Counted from the stretch's first letter, positions 53,429 to 61,791 are shown. The stretch: 64,000 bases of DNA from JAUMBM01 sp964645715 (GCA_964645715.1 CAZYAO010000020.1:1-64000); one strand, 5' to 3'. A program made the numbers and translations. Notes: generated by a model not told the origin, from the letters alone.

Positions 53429-53677
53429 TTACCCCTCCGTCATCCTGTCCTGCATATCCTCTTTCTTGGCAGGGAGTAGTCCGAAAAATGATGGATTAAT
53501 AACCTTACTTTTGGTAAGCGCCCACAAAAACAGTAAGGCAAAGGCTCCCAGACCAAGCGAGACCAAATAATGCCCCTGGATCTGAGGCTCCAGCAAAAAG
53601 CGAAAGTAAAGTGTACCTGCCAAATAAAGCGTTACAAAAACGTCGGAAACGAGGGGACTTAGAGGAAAAATGCGCAT
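53429..53677 (-). CDS. Small two-TM membrane protein
   Basis: 82 residues with two hydrophobic segments (about 10-30, VFVTLYLAGTLYFRFLL, and 39-55, VSLGLGAFALLFLWALT) and a charged C-terminus (AKKEDMQDRMTEG). No known domain recognised. It lies downstream of the SSS/DUF4212/OMP operon in the same direction, separated by a hairpin (53742-53771). It may still be a separate transcription unit. Confidence 0.6.
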   Translation of the reverse strand: MRIFPLSPLVSDVFVTLYLAGTLYFRFLLEPQIQGHYLVSLGLGAFALLFLWALTKSKVINPSFFGLLPAKKEDMQDRMTEG

Positions 53678-53741
53678 AAATGTATCGTTGTTTATAGTTT
53701 GTTTTCAAAAATACACATTTTCTGGAAAAACAACAGCCCGT

Positions 53742-53771
53742 CGGCAGGATAATTGAAATTTTATCCTGCCG
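53742..53771 (-). terminator. Terminator-like hairpin after the SSS operon
   Basis: Perfect 11-bp stem CGGCAGGATAA / TTATCCTGCCG with 8-base loop, extended by CAGCC/GGCTG. On the minus strand it is followed by GTTGTTTTTCC. Confidence 0.55.
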
Positions 53772-53822
53772 CCAGGCTGTATGGCCGGACTAACTACCGC
53801 AAATCCGGCGAGGAATTATAGG

Positions 53823-55535
53823 TTAGTGGGCGTGAGCTCCACCAGCACCTCGAGGGATGCGAATATCCTCAACAATTTTTTGTACGTGCTCTGGTGGTGG
53901 TGGCGTTAGCCGTGAAACCACCATTGAGATGATAAAGTTGACAAACATAGCTACCGTACCAAAACCTTCCGGAGAGATACCAAACCACCAGTCCGCCTTA
54001 AGACCGTCCAACGCAGCTTTTCCGCCGTCGAAGATGCCAAACTTGTATTTGAGCATGTACCAGGTCATGAGGCTGATCCCTATAATCATACCCGTGACAG
54101 CCCCCTGCATATTCATGCGCTTGTCAAAGATACCGAGGATGATGGCCGGGAAGAAGGAAGATGCTGCCAGACCAAACGCCAAGGCTACTACCGCAGCTAC
54201 GAAGCCCGGCGGGTTGATACCGAAATAACCTGCGATGATTACAGCAACCGCCGCCGCGAGGCGCGCATACATCAGTTCGCCTTTCTCACTGATATCGGGC
54301 TTGAGCTGCATCTTTACCAGGTCGCGGGAGATAGAAGTCGAGATAACCAGCAGCAGGCCAGCCGCCGTAGACAAGGCTGCTGCCAATCCGCCGGCTGCTA
54401 CCAGTGCTACCACCCAGGCAGGCAGGTTGGCAATCTCGGGGTTGGCAAGTACGATGATGTCGTTGTCAATCGTCAATTCGTTGGCCGCCTTGTCGGCCAC
54501 GTACTGGATGATGCCGTCTTGATTTTTATCTTCAAAAGCGATAAGCTTTGTGGCTTCCCACTTCTTAAACCAGGCAGGCATGGAGGCGTACTCCTTGTTG
54601 CTCACCGTATTGATGAGGTTGATGCGGGCAAAAGCTGCAATGGCAGGAGCCGTGGTGTACAGGATGGCGATGAAAATCAATGCCCAACCAGCAGAACTGC
54701 GGGCATCCTTTACACGGGGCACGGTGAAGAAGCGAACAATCACGTGCGGGAGACCTGCTGTACCAACCATCAGGGCAAAAGTGATGGCAAAAACGTCGGC
54801 CATTGACTTTGTGCCGGAGGTGTACTCAGGGAAACCCAGATCTTTGTTCAATTGGTCAAGCTTGTCAAATAGTGCAACACCACTGCCATCAGCTACATCA
54901 CCAAAAAGTCCCAATTGAGGAATGAAGTTGCCGGTAATAGCCATGGATATGAAGAAGGCTGGTACCATGTAGGCAAAAATAAGCACGCAAAATTGGGCAA
55001 CCTGCGTATATGTGATGCCCTTCATGCCACCCAGTACCGCATAAAAGAATACAATGGCCATACCAATGTAAACGCCCATGTCAATGGAAACTTCGAGGAA
55101 GCGACTGAATACAACGCCGACACCGCGCATCTGACCCGCTACATAGGTAAAGGATACAATGAGCGCGCAGATGACAGCTACTGTACGGGCCGTATTTGAA
55201 TAGTAGCGGTCTCCGATGAAATCAGGAACAGTAAACTTACCGAATTTTCGAAGGTAGGGTGCCAACAGCAAGGCGAGTAGTACGTAGCCTCCGGTCCATC
55301 CCATGAGATACACAGCACCGTCATAGCCCATAAAACTGATCAGACCCGCCATCGAAATAAAAGAAGCCGCTGACATCCAGTCCGCTGCCGTTGCCATGCC
55401 ATTCATGATGGGAGGGACACCGCCCCCTGCAACGTAAAATTCGGCAGTGGAGCCTGCACGTGACCAGATTGCTATGCCTATGTACAAGGCAAAGGTGGCT
55501 CCTACTATAATCAGTGTCCAAGTTTGAACATCCAT
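53823..55535 (-). CDS. Sodium:solute symporter (SSS family, VC2705-like/acetate-permease-like)
   Basis: 570 residues with about 13 TM helices. Family features are the N-terminal DVQTWTLIIVGATFALYIGI, AGGGVPPIMNGMATAADWMSAASF, GQMRGVGVVFSRFL and a His-rich C-terminus. The combination with a DUF4212 subunit directly upstream identifies the VC2705 subfamily, which takes up acetate or other short carboxylates with sodium. Third gene of a minus-strand operon with an outer-membrane protein and DUF4212. Control by the nearby ArsR-type regulator is inferred from shared operators. Confidence 0.9.
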   Translation of the reverse strand: MDVQTWTLIIVGATFALYIGIAIWSRAGSTAEFYVAGGGVPPIMNGMATAADWMSAASFISMAGLISFMGYDGAVYLMGWTGGYVLLALLLAPYLRKFGKFTVPDFIGDRYYSNTARTVAVICALIVSFTYVAGQMRGVGVVFSRFLEVSIDMGVYIGMAIVFFYAVLGGMKGITYTQVAQFCVLIFAYMVPAFFISMAITGNFIPQLGLFGDVADGSGVALFDKLDQLNKDLGFPEYTSGTKSMADVFAITFALMVGTAGLPHVIVRFFTVPRVKDARSSAGWALIFIAILYTTAPAIAAFARINLINTVSNKEYASMPAWFKKWEATKLIAFEDKNQDGIIQYVADKAANELTIDNDIIVLANPEIANLPAWVVALVAAGGLAAALSTAAGLLLVISTSISRDLVKMQLKPDISEKGELMYARLAAAVAVIIAGYFGINPPGFVAAVVALAFGLAASSFFPAIILGIFDKRMNMQGAVTGMIIGISLMTWYMLKYKFGIFDGGKAALDGLKADWWFGISPEGFGTVAMFVNFIISMVVSRLTPPPPEHVQKIVEDIRIPRGAGGAHAH

Positions 55536-55594
55536 GTTGATTTGTTTTTTTGTTTGTCAATCTATTGATTGTGTGAAAATGTCTGGCAAAGTGC

Positions 55595-55849
55595 TTACTC
55601 GTTTACATCGTATTTTTCATCCAGCTTACCCATGAGACGCGCATAGACGAAAATCAGGATTACAAAAACGTAGATGGAGCCCTGTTGCGCAAACCAAAAG
55701 CCCAGCTTGACTCCTCCTATGCGCATGTTGTTGAGCGCATCTTTGAAGAAAATGCCGAACCCATAGGATACAAGAAACCAGACTGCGAGCAGAATGCCTA
55801 CATAGCGGATGTTTTCCCGCCAGTATTGTTGAAGATTCTTTTCTGACAT
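55595..55849 (-). CDS. DUF4212 symporter small subunit
   Basis: 84 residues from ATG 55849 (MSEKNLQQYWRENIRYV). Two TM helices (about 17-38, GILLAVWFLVSYGFGIFF, and 50-72, FWFAQQGSIYVFVILIFVY) with the DUF4212 N-terminal W-E/R-NIRY signature. It is the small partner encoded just ahead of VC2705-type SSS symporters and is required for their function in cases studied. Confidence 0.9.
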   Translation of the reverse strand: MSEKNLQQYWRENIRYVGILLAVWFLVSYGFGIFFKDALNNMRIGGVKLGFWFAQQGSIYVFVILIFVYARLMGKLDEKYDVNE

Positions 55850-55915
55850 AATAATCATTTTTATGGTTAGTGATGATGATGAACGGATTATTCCGGTTTG
55901 CTGCCAGCCATCGAC

Positions 55916-57316
55916 CTATAAGAAGATGTGTGACTGCAGAATCAACTGCCCTTTGCTGCCATTGCGCGTGAGTTGACCATTTTCTGTAGCGTAGACAGGT
56001 CGTGTCTGGTACTCCAGCGTCAATTTGGCGTTGTGGCCATTGATGAAGTAGTTCAGACCAAGCCCCCACTGGGTCGTGGGTTCTGGCAGGCGCTCAAAAT
56101 CTTTATAGGTGAAGGTAGCGTAAGGCATCAGCTGCATGCCATTGGCCATCTTAGGGAAGCCATAGCCCAGTTGTGTGTACAGTATCTGACCCGTACCAAT
56201 CGTCGGCTGCAGGTTGCCACCGCCAAAGGTGCTGCGGTTGATGACACTCGCATCCGTACCGGCATGTTCATTGAGGATGCCTATGTTGCGCAGATAGCCG
56301 GGCCCAAAATCATAGTCGTAGAAAACAGCATAGGCGCTCAGCACTTTTTTCTTGTCGGCACCAACCGGCATATCCAAAAAGGCGTCAACACCCAGACAAA
56401 GCTGGTTGTGCCGGTTGAGCAGGGTGTCTGTACCACTGATGGTCCGGCTACCTGTAACCTCTGCCTGTGAGTAAAAGCCTGCACCAATATTGAATACTTT
56501 TTTAGCACCCAGGTAAGAACCCACGTAGAAAGGAAGCTTGTTGCTCTCCTTGTCCCAGAACATGTAGTTGAAATAACCGCCGGGCGCCCAGGTCTCGGCG
56601 GCAACATTGACGGCATTGCTCGTCATGTTGGTCTTGGTCGCTACCGGGCCGTTGACAAATGGCTTGTTGAGGTGCACGCGGTAGTCAAGTTTGCCCAGCT
56701 GCCCCTTGGCGTAAAAACCAAACTGACGGGCAAACTGGTCGGTCGCTTCAATGTTGTACCAGTTGAAGATAGGCGCGTCCATCGTCATGAAATTCAGGGT
56801 GCTGTGGCTGGAGAGCCGCGATACCCCGTTCCAGTAGTGAAGCCCCATACCTACCGACAGCTTGTCTTTGTACAACTCGTACTCTGTCCATACGTCATGA
56901 AAAAACAACTGTGGCTTCTTAGCCTGATTGCTGGGGGTTGTAGTTGGGTTGGGGCCGTTGGGCGCCGTGGCACCGTTGATAAACGATTGGTTGTTGATAC
57001 CAAAGTGTGTCAGAATCAAAAAGCGCGGCGATACCTGTGCATACGCGAGCATACGCGAACGGCGCAGTGCCATGTCGGCGCTGGTCTTGATCTCCAGCCC
57101 GTTTACATCAACTGTGCCAGGATTGTTCTGGGTATACGTGGCCCAGAATTGATGCCAAATGATGAATCGGACGTATTTCGATCCGTCTTCATTCAGCTTG
57201 AGGGTAAGGGGCTTGTACGAATGGTCTACGGCTGGCTTCTCCTGAGCCGATAAGCTGCACACGGTCAATAAACTCAACGCAAGTAGTGCACCGCTAATCA
57301 TTGTTCTTCTGATCAT
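55916..57316 (-). CDS. Porin-like outer-membrane beta-barrel protein
   Basis: 466 residues. Signal peptide MISGALLALSLLTVCSLSAQ, then alternating amphipathic strands typical of a beta barrel (VRFIIWHQFWATYTQNN, LEIKTSADMALRRSRMLAYAQ, ...) and a terminal aromatic strand ending LILQSHIFL. Such barrels accompany SSS/DUF4212 pairs in Bacteroidota and probably bring the substrate across the outer membrane. ATG 57316 (MIRRTMISG) is chosen; another in-frame ATG lies five codons downstream. Site A, a putative ArsR operator, lies 60 bases upstream. Confidence 0.75.
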   Translation of the reverse strand: MIRRTMISGALLALSLLTVCSLSAQEKPAVDHSYKPLTLKLNEDGSKYVRFIIWHQFWATYTQNNPGTVDVNGLEIKTSADMALRRSRMLAYAQVSPRFLILTHFGINNQSFINGATAPNGPNPTTTPSNQAKKPQLFFHDVWTEYELYKDKLSVGMGLHYWNGVSRLSSHSTLNFMTMDAPIFNWYNIEATDQFARQFGFYAKGQLGKLDYRVHLNKPFVNGPVATKTNMTSNAVNVAAETWAPGGYFNYMFWDKESNKLPFYVGSYLGAKKVFNIGAGFYSQAEVTGSRTISGTDTLLNRHNQLCLGVDAFLDMPVGADKKKVLSAYAVFYDYDFGPGYLRNIGILNEHAGTDASVINRSTFGGGNLQPTIGTGQILYTQLGYGFPKMANGMQLMPYATFTYKDFERLPEPTTQWGLGLNYFINGHNAKLTLEYQTRPVYATENGQLTRNGSKGQLILQSHIFL

Positions 57317-57376
57317 AGCACATTTGTTTAGATAGATGGTGATAAAGTCAGACAAATTATTCCGCTAAAGTATATA

Positions 57377-57390
57377 CATATCTATATATA
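57377..57390. promoter_or_regulatory. ArsR-type operator, site A
   Basis: CATAT-CTAT-ATATA, one mismatch from the dyad TATAT-N4-ATATA. It lies 61 bases upstream of the outer-membrane protein start. On the minus strand a TACTTTAG -7-like element (one mismatch) follows it closely. Confidence 0.5.
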
Positions 57391-57520
57391 AAAAAACATT
57401 CGGCCGGATTTTTTTGTATAGCTCAAAATTTTGTAGTGAATTGTGCTAAAATTGCGGGAATAATGAACTGTATGCTGGGTTTTGGCCGGAAAAAAAATTA
57501 TAGGCCGAATAAATCCTATC

Positions 57521-57538
57521 TATATGTTTATATATTTG
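57521..57538. promoter_or_regulatory. ArsR-type operator, site B, overlapping a + strand promoter
   Basis: TATAT-GTTT-ATATA (57521-57534) is a perfect dyad and overlaps a perfect -7 element TATATTTG (57531-57538) reading rightward. No plausible gene follows on the + strand before arsR, so the transcript, if made, is non-coding or antisense to arsR. Confidence 0.5.
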
Positions 57539-57621
57539 TACTGCCTTTTCAATTTTATCTCTCCACTATAGGCTGGCTCGACCCGGCTTGCCGACGCACG
57601 ATGGCTGGCGACCTCAAAGGG

Positions 57622-57765
57622 AGGCTGTCTCTCAAATATTTCGCCGCCTTTTGCGGCAAAATACAACGATATAATGTCTCTTTGATTTTTGAAAAAATCA
57701 AAGAGACATTACGCTACAATGCTCTTTGTCAGCTTTCGCCGACAAAGAGCATTGTGAGACAACCT
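57622..57765. mobile_element. MITE-like element with 10-bp terminal inverted repeats
   Basis: AGGCTGTCTC at 57622-57631 and GAGACAACCT at 57756-57765 are inverted with one mismatch. They enclose 144 bases in total, including a TTCGCCGCC...GCGGC stem, an AT-core palindrome (57673-57710, arm AATGTCTCTTTG) and a GC-type stem (57717-57754, arm CAATGCTCTTTGTC). The ends resemble those of many IS elements. No transposase or clear target duplication is present. The same start occurs at 17323. Confidence 0.55.
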
Positions 57766-57800
57766 TAGCTTTGCTAAAAGTCAATAAACGGAGGCCGTCG

Positions 57801-58091
57801 CTAGATAACCTTGGTGAGCGTCTTCAGAATATCGTAGTAGTCCTGACTGGTAAGGTAATAAAGAGAGTTTTTGCCGTCGCGGTCGAGATCAACGATGTTG
57901 CGGCTTTTCAGGATGCGCAGGTGGTGGGAAGCGATGGCCTGCTCGATTTTGAGGTGCTGGTATACTTCTGTTACCGACATTTTGCCATTGTTGAACAGCA
58001 GGTCGATGATGGCAATGCGTATCGGATGGGCTATCGCCCGAAGGGTCTCGGTAGACTCCTCTAAAAAATCGGTATTGAAGTGCGTTTTCAT
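57801..58091 (-). CDS. ArsR-family transcriptional regulator
   Basis: 96 residues. Winged HTH: TLRAIAHPIRIAIIDLLF, MSVTEVYQHLKIEQAIASHH, LRILKSRNIVDLDRDGKNSLYYL. No metal-binding cysteine pair (no CxC or ELCVCDL), so it is not a classical arsenic or cadmium sensor and may sense redox, sulfide or another ligand. It is flanked by TATAT-N4-ATATA dyads at its own promoter and at the adjacent operon, so it probably represses itself and the SSS/OMP genes. Confidence 0.88.
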   Translation of the reverse strand: MKTHFNTDFLEESTETLRAIAHPIRIAIIDLLFNNGKMSVTEVYQHLKIEQAIASHHLRILKSRNIVDLDRDGKNSLYYLTSQDYYDILKTLTKVI

Positions 58092-58114
58092 AATGTCCTT
58101 CGTATTGCCATAAA

Positions 58115-58128
58115 TATATATGAATATA
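58115..58128. promoter_or_regulatory. ArsR-type operator, site C
   Basis: TATAT-ATGA-ATATA, a perfect dyad, overlaps a minus-strand -7-like element (TATATTTA, 58111-58118) of arsR. It lies in the divergent region with the DUF294 gene. Confidence 0.6.
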
Positions 58129-58185
58129 CCTGTTTACAACGAATGAACCCCTGTAAAAGGTTCATAACGCTAAAAAAAAATAAGT

Positions 58186-60114
58186 ATGACAAATACCATT
58201 TCTCGCCGGATATATGACTTTCTGAAAGAGTATCCGCCTTTCAATTTACTTGATTCACAACAGTTGCTGTCCATTGCCGATCGGGTGGTAGTTCAGTATC
58301 GACAACCTGACGAAATCATCTTCCGAACAGGTGACCAGCCCGGTAAGTTCATTTTCATGGTGCGGGAAGGGGCAGTAAATTTATTTCATCAGGATGAAAA
58401 GGGGGGCGAGGCGTTGGTGGATCAGTGTGAGGAGGGGGATGTTTTTGGTCTTCGGCCACTGCTGGCTGAGGATCAGTATGCGCTGACAGCCCGCGTAGCG
58501 GAGGAGTCGCTGTTGTATGCCATTGATATCGACAGTATCAAGCAATGGCTTTTTGCGCATCCGCAGGCTACTTTTTACCTAGCCAGCAATATGGCTGCGG
58601 GGCTGCGCCGCCGCACAGAGCCTCGCTTGCGGGGCAAGCTGCAGGCAGCACCCGCCGACGGAAGCGCAGCTGAAGATTTTCAGCTGCTCGAGCTTCAGTC
58701 GGTTGACCGTTCTAAGAAGCCGGTGACCTGTACGCCCGATCTGTCAATACAAGCGGCGGCGGCCATCATGTCCGAAAAGGAGGTAGGGTCGATTATTATT
58801 GTTTCGCCCCGGGATTTTCCGCTGGGCATTGTGACCGACAAAGACCTGCGCAAAAAGGTGGCGACGGGCAAGGTGCCGCTGTCTGCTCCGGTGGAGCAGA
58901 TCATGTCGAGCCCGGTAGTGACGGTGGGGCGCGAGCTGACGGTGGCCGATGTGCAGATTGCCATGGTAAAACGCCGTATTCACCACTTGTGTGTTACGGA
59001 GGATGGCAGCGACCAGTCGGCTGTCCTGGGGGTCATCTCCGAGCACGATCTGCTGGTGCTGCAGGGCAACAACCCCGCTGTGCTGATCCGTGAGATCAGG
59101 CGCTCCCAAGATACAGGGCAGATGAACGATCTTCGCAGCAGGGCGGAAGCCTTGTTACGCAAATATCTCGAACAGGAGGTTGCTATTGCCTACATTGCTT
59201 CTATCATGTCGGAAGTCAATGACGAAATCATCCAGCAGTGTGTCAGGTTGTCACTCAACGAGATGGAGGGTGATGCGCCTGCCGGCTTCTGCTGGCTGTC
59301 GCTTGGCAGTGAGGGGCGCGGCGAGCAGCTGTTGCGCACGGATCAGGACAATGCGCTGGTGTTTGAAGACCTGCCTGCAGCGGCGCTGCCGGCGGCCAGA
59401 CAGTGGTTTTTGTCGTTGGCTGCCAAGGTCAATGAAAAACTCAATGCTGTAGGTTTTGTCTTCTGTCCGGCAGAGATGATGGCCCGAAACGAAAAATGGT
59501 GTCTGTCGCTCAGCGAATGGAAGCAGCAGTTTAGCCAGTGGATGCTGACGCCCACGCCGGAGTCGGTGCTGCATAGTACAATCTTCTTTGATTTTCGGCC
59601 CGTCTATGGGGATGAAAAGCTCAGCGAGGCGCTCACGGCGCATATTTTTGCCATCCTTGACAGCCAGTCGCTCTTCCTTTCGTTTCTGGCCAAAGATGCT
59701 GTGCAGAGTCCGCCGCCCCTCACTTTTTTTCGCAACATCCTGGTCGAGGGCAGTGGTGAACACAAGGATGAGTTTGACATCAAAGCGCGTGCCATGATGC
59801 CGCTGGCCGATGCCGCCCGCGTACTGGTGCTCCACCACCGCATCGGTGGAATCAACAATACTTTCAAGCGTTACGAAAAACTGGCAGCACTGGAGCCCAA
59901 CTACCACGAGCTGTTTCAGGAAGCTGCCGATGCCTACGAGATTCTCATCCGCCTGCGGGCGCTGCAAGGTCTTAAGCACAACAACAGCGGGCGCTTTTTT
60001 AAGCCCTCGGAGCTTAGTAAGATGGAGCGCATTCTGCTGCGCAATACCTTCCGGCCGGTGAAGGAACTGCAGCAGTTGCTGAGTCTGCGCTTCCAGCTGG
60101 CTTATTTTGGCTGA
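58186..60114 (+). CDS. DUF294 protein: cNMP-binding, CBS pair and nucleotidyltransferase
   Basis: 642 residues. Cyclic-nucleotide-binding-like domain (about 10-130; IADRVVVQYRQPDEIIFRTGD, FIFMVREGAVNLF). Two CBS domains follow (about 165-295; PDLSIQAAAAIMSEKEVGSIIIV, VEQIMSSPVVTVGRELTV). A DUF294 nucleotidyltransferase-like domain has GSEGRGEQLLRTDQDNALVFED, the Gx(S)..R..D.D metal site, and a helical DUF294_C domain ends the protein. This protein type regularly accompanies VC2705 symporters and a DnaQ exonuclease; its substrate is unknown. Divergent from arsR with site C between. Confidence 0.88.
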   Translation: MTNTISRRIYDFLKEYPPFNLLDSQQLLSIADRVVVQYRQPDEIIFRTGDQPGKFIFMVREGAVNLFHQDEKGGEALVDQCEEGDVFGLRPLLAEDQYALTARVAEESLLYAIDIDSIKQWLFAHPQATFYLASNMAAGLRRRTEPRLRGKLQAAPADGSAAEDFQLLELQSVDRSKKPVTCTPDLSIQAAAAIMSEKEVGSIIIVSPRDFPLGIVTDKDLRKKVATGKVPLSAPVEQIMSSPVVTVGRELTVADVQIAMVKRRIHHLCVTEDGSDQSAVLGVISEHDLLVLQGNNPAVLIREIRRSQDTGQMNDLRSRAEALLRKYLEQEVAIAYIASIMSEVNDEIIQQCVRLSLNEMEGDAPAGFCWLSLGSEGRGEQLLRTDQDNALVFEDLPAAALPAARQWFLSLAAKVNEKLNAVGFVFCPAEMMARNEKWCLSLSEWKQQFSQWMLTPTPESVLHSTIFFDFRPVYGDEKLSEALTAHIFAILDSQSLFLSFLAKDAVQSPPPLTFFRNILVEGSGEHKDEFDIKARAMMPLADAARVLVLHHRIGGINNTFKRYEKLAALEPNYHELFQEAADAYEILIRLRALQGLKHNNSGRFFKPSELSKMERILLRNTFRPVKELQQLLSLRFQLAYFG

Positions 60115-60309
60115 CCAGAAGCTTCATGCATGTCTGTTTTGATTTTTTTTTTCAAAAAATCAAAACAGACATGCATACAAAATGCTTCTGGGGGGCATTC
60201 CCCCCCCGGATGCACATTGCCGTATTTATTTTTTGATTTTTTCCAAAAAATCAAAAAATGAACACGCATACAAAATGCATCCGGGGGCATTCCCCCCCCC
60301 CCGGATGCA
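60115..60309. repeat. Tandem hairpins with poly-C tracts
   Basis: A long AT-core palindrome (60126-60176, arm ATGCATGTCTGTTTTG) is framed by CCAGAAGC/GCTTCTGG. A second AT stem lies at 60228-60259. Two near-identical segments beginning GCATACAAAATGC (about 60173-60216 and 60267-60312) each end in GGGGG(G)CATT followed by 8 to 11 C and GGATGCACAT. The C tracts and repeats explain the nearby assembly break. Confidence 0.75.
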
Positions 60310-60349
60310 CATAAACTTTGCTTATGTTATTTCGATGGCCCTGGCAGTC

Positions 60350-60449
60350 NNNNNNNNNNNNNNNNNNNNNNNNNNNNNNNNNNNNNNNNNNNNNNNNNNN
60401 NNNNNNNNNNNNNNNNNNNNNNNNNNNNNNNNNNNNNNNNNNNNNNNNN
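60350..60449. other. Assembly gap of 100 N with identical 55-bp flanks
   Basis: The 55 bases at 60295-60349 equal those at 60450-60504, so this is a false gap. After merging, the region between the DUF294 and exonuclease genes is one repeat-rich spacer of roughly 210 bases. Confidence 0.9.
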
Positions 60450-60478
60450 CCCCCCCCGGATGCACATAAACTTTGCTT

Positions 60479-61150
60479 ATGTTATTTCGATGGCCCTGGC
60501 AGTCCGCTGCCACCCCCCCGGACTTCTACCAGCAATACCTGTCGACAGTCAAACTCGGCTGGGAGGCGCATACGCCGATTGAACAACTGCGTTTCGTGGT
60601 ATTCGATACGGAGACGACAGGCCTCAATCCGGCCAAAGACCGACTGCTCTCGATCGGGGCGGTCGCGTGCAGTGCCAACACACTACGGGTGGAGGATGTA
60701 CTGGACATATATGTGCAAAATGAGCAGGCACCTCACAATCCGGAGGCCATCACGGTACACGGCATCCTGCAGGGACAGCTCAGCACTGCCCACAGTGAGG
60801 CTGAGGCTGTAGCAGCTTTCACGGCCTTTTGTGGCAACGCTGTGCTGGTCGGTCACCACCTGGCGTTTGATATTGCGATGATCGATGGTGCGCTCAGGCG
60901 TGCCGGTGCCGGCACCCTGAAAAATCGGCGTATTGATACTATGGACCTGGCGCGCCGCGCCAATGCCCATACGGACTTTCTGCCGCCCGGTTTTTTTCAG
61001 CTCGACCAACTCGCAGCGCGCTATGGTATCCCCCTCAGTGACCGGCATACAGCGGCCGGCGATGCCTATATTACGGCACTGCTGTTATTTAAATTGTTGG
61101 GTCAGCTCAAGAAGCGGGGCGTCAACAGCCTGCGGGATCTCCTGCGCTAG
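60479..61150 (+). CDS. DnaQ-like 3'-5' exonuclease
   Basis: 223 residues from ATG 60479. DEDDh exonuclease motifs: ExoI VVFDTETTGLNP, ExoII GHHLAFDIAMID, ExoIII HTAAGDAYIT with the catalytic His and Asp. It is similar to DNA polymerase III epsilon-like proteins but lacks the polymerase-binding tail. In many bacteria this gene follows a DUF294 protein and a VC2705 symporter, and it probably belongs to the same transcription unit here, despite the assembly gap in the spacer. Substrate could be RNA or a nucleotide second messenger. That is an inference. Confidence 0.88.
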   Translation: MLFRWPWQSAATPPDFYQQYLSTVKLGWEAHTPIEQLRFVVFDTETTGLNPAKDRLLSIGAVACSANTLRVEDVLDIYVQNEQAPHNPEAITVHGILQGQLSTAHSEAEAVAAFTAFCGNAVLVGHHLAFDIAMIDGALRRAGAGTLKNRRIDTMDLARRANAHTDFLPPGFFQLDQLAARYGIPLSDRHTAAGDAYITALLLFKLLGQLKKRGVNSLRDLLR

Positions 61151-61255
61151 CCGGATGCCGTACTGCGCGCACCTGAGCTTTTTTTTACAAAAAACCGAAA
61201 AACAGGCATCTGTGCAAAATACGCTCTGGTGACGCCAGAATCCGCCAAGCTTTTG

Positions 61256-61263
61256 TAATTTTG
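61256..61263 (+). promoter_or_regulatory. TAnnTTTG promoter of the META-lipoprotein gene
   Basis: Perfect TAATTTTG, 15 bases before the ATG at 61279. The upstream in-frame TTG at 61261 is inside it and is not a start. Confidence 0.55.
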
Positions 61264-61278
61264 TGGCCTGAAAAAAAA

Positions 61279-61791
61279 ATGAATATGCGCATCAGCACTA
61301 TTGTATTGGCTGCAACAGCCCTGGCCATAGGCCTATATTCCTGCCAGTCAGATAAAAAGGCAGACAAACAGGCGGCAGCGCCTGCCACGGAGATGAGCAC
61401 GGATACCACTACGGCCAACCCTGTGGCCGATCAGCGCAACTATCCTTCTCATCTGGAGCGTACCAGCTGGGAAGTCATCAAGATTGACTTTGAAGGTATG
61501 AGCTTTCGGCCCGATAGTGCCCGCGTTCCGCAGATTGATTTTCTCGGAGCCAAGCTGAATGCACTGGGTGTCTGCAACCGTTTTTCGGCTACATATGATA
61601 CGCCCGACAATGAAGGGGCCATGACCATTACAGCAGCAGCTACAAGCGACAATGCAGGTTGCCCGGCAACCAGCTTTAAGTTTGATCGCCGTATGTTCGA
61701 TATCCTGGAACACACGACTACCTATCGCATGACCCAGGGCGGACTGGTACTCATCAGTGACAAGGGGCAGATCATCTGTCGCGAGCGCTAA
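61279..61791 (+). CDS. META/HslJ-like domain lipoprotein
   Basis: 170 residues from ATG 61279. Lipobox LYSC, acidic Ala/Thr linker, then a compact META-like beta domain (HLERTSWEVIKIDFEGM, FLGAKLNALGVCNRFSATYD, FDRRMFDILEHTTTYRMTQGGLVLISDKG). META domains occur in HslJ and similar envelope-stress proteins; an inhibitor or structural role is possible. Its stop overlaps the start of the glycosyltransferase (TAATG). Confidence 0.78.
   Translation: MNMRISTIVLAATALAIGLYSCQSDKKADKQAAAPATEMSTDTTTANPVADQRNYPSHLERTSWEVIKIDFEGMSFRPDSARVPQIDFLGAKLNALGVCNRFSATYDTPDNEGAMTITAAATSDNAGCPATSFKFDRRMFDILEHTTTYRMTQGGLVLISDKGQIICRER

Noticed and set aside
57436..57768. Open frame of 110 codons across the MITE-like element
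   Set aside because: It runs through palindromes and the inverted-repeat ends, has no recognisable domain, and its reading is a by-product of the hairpins.
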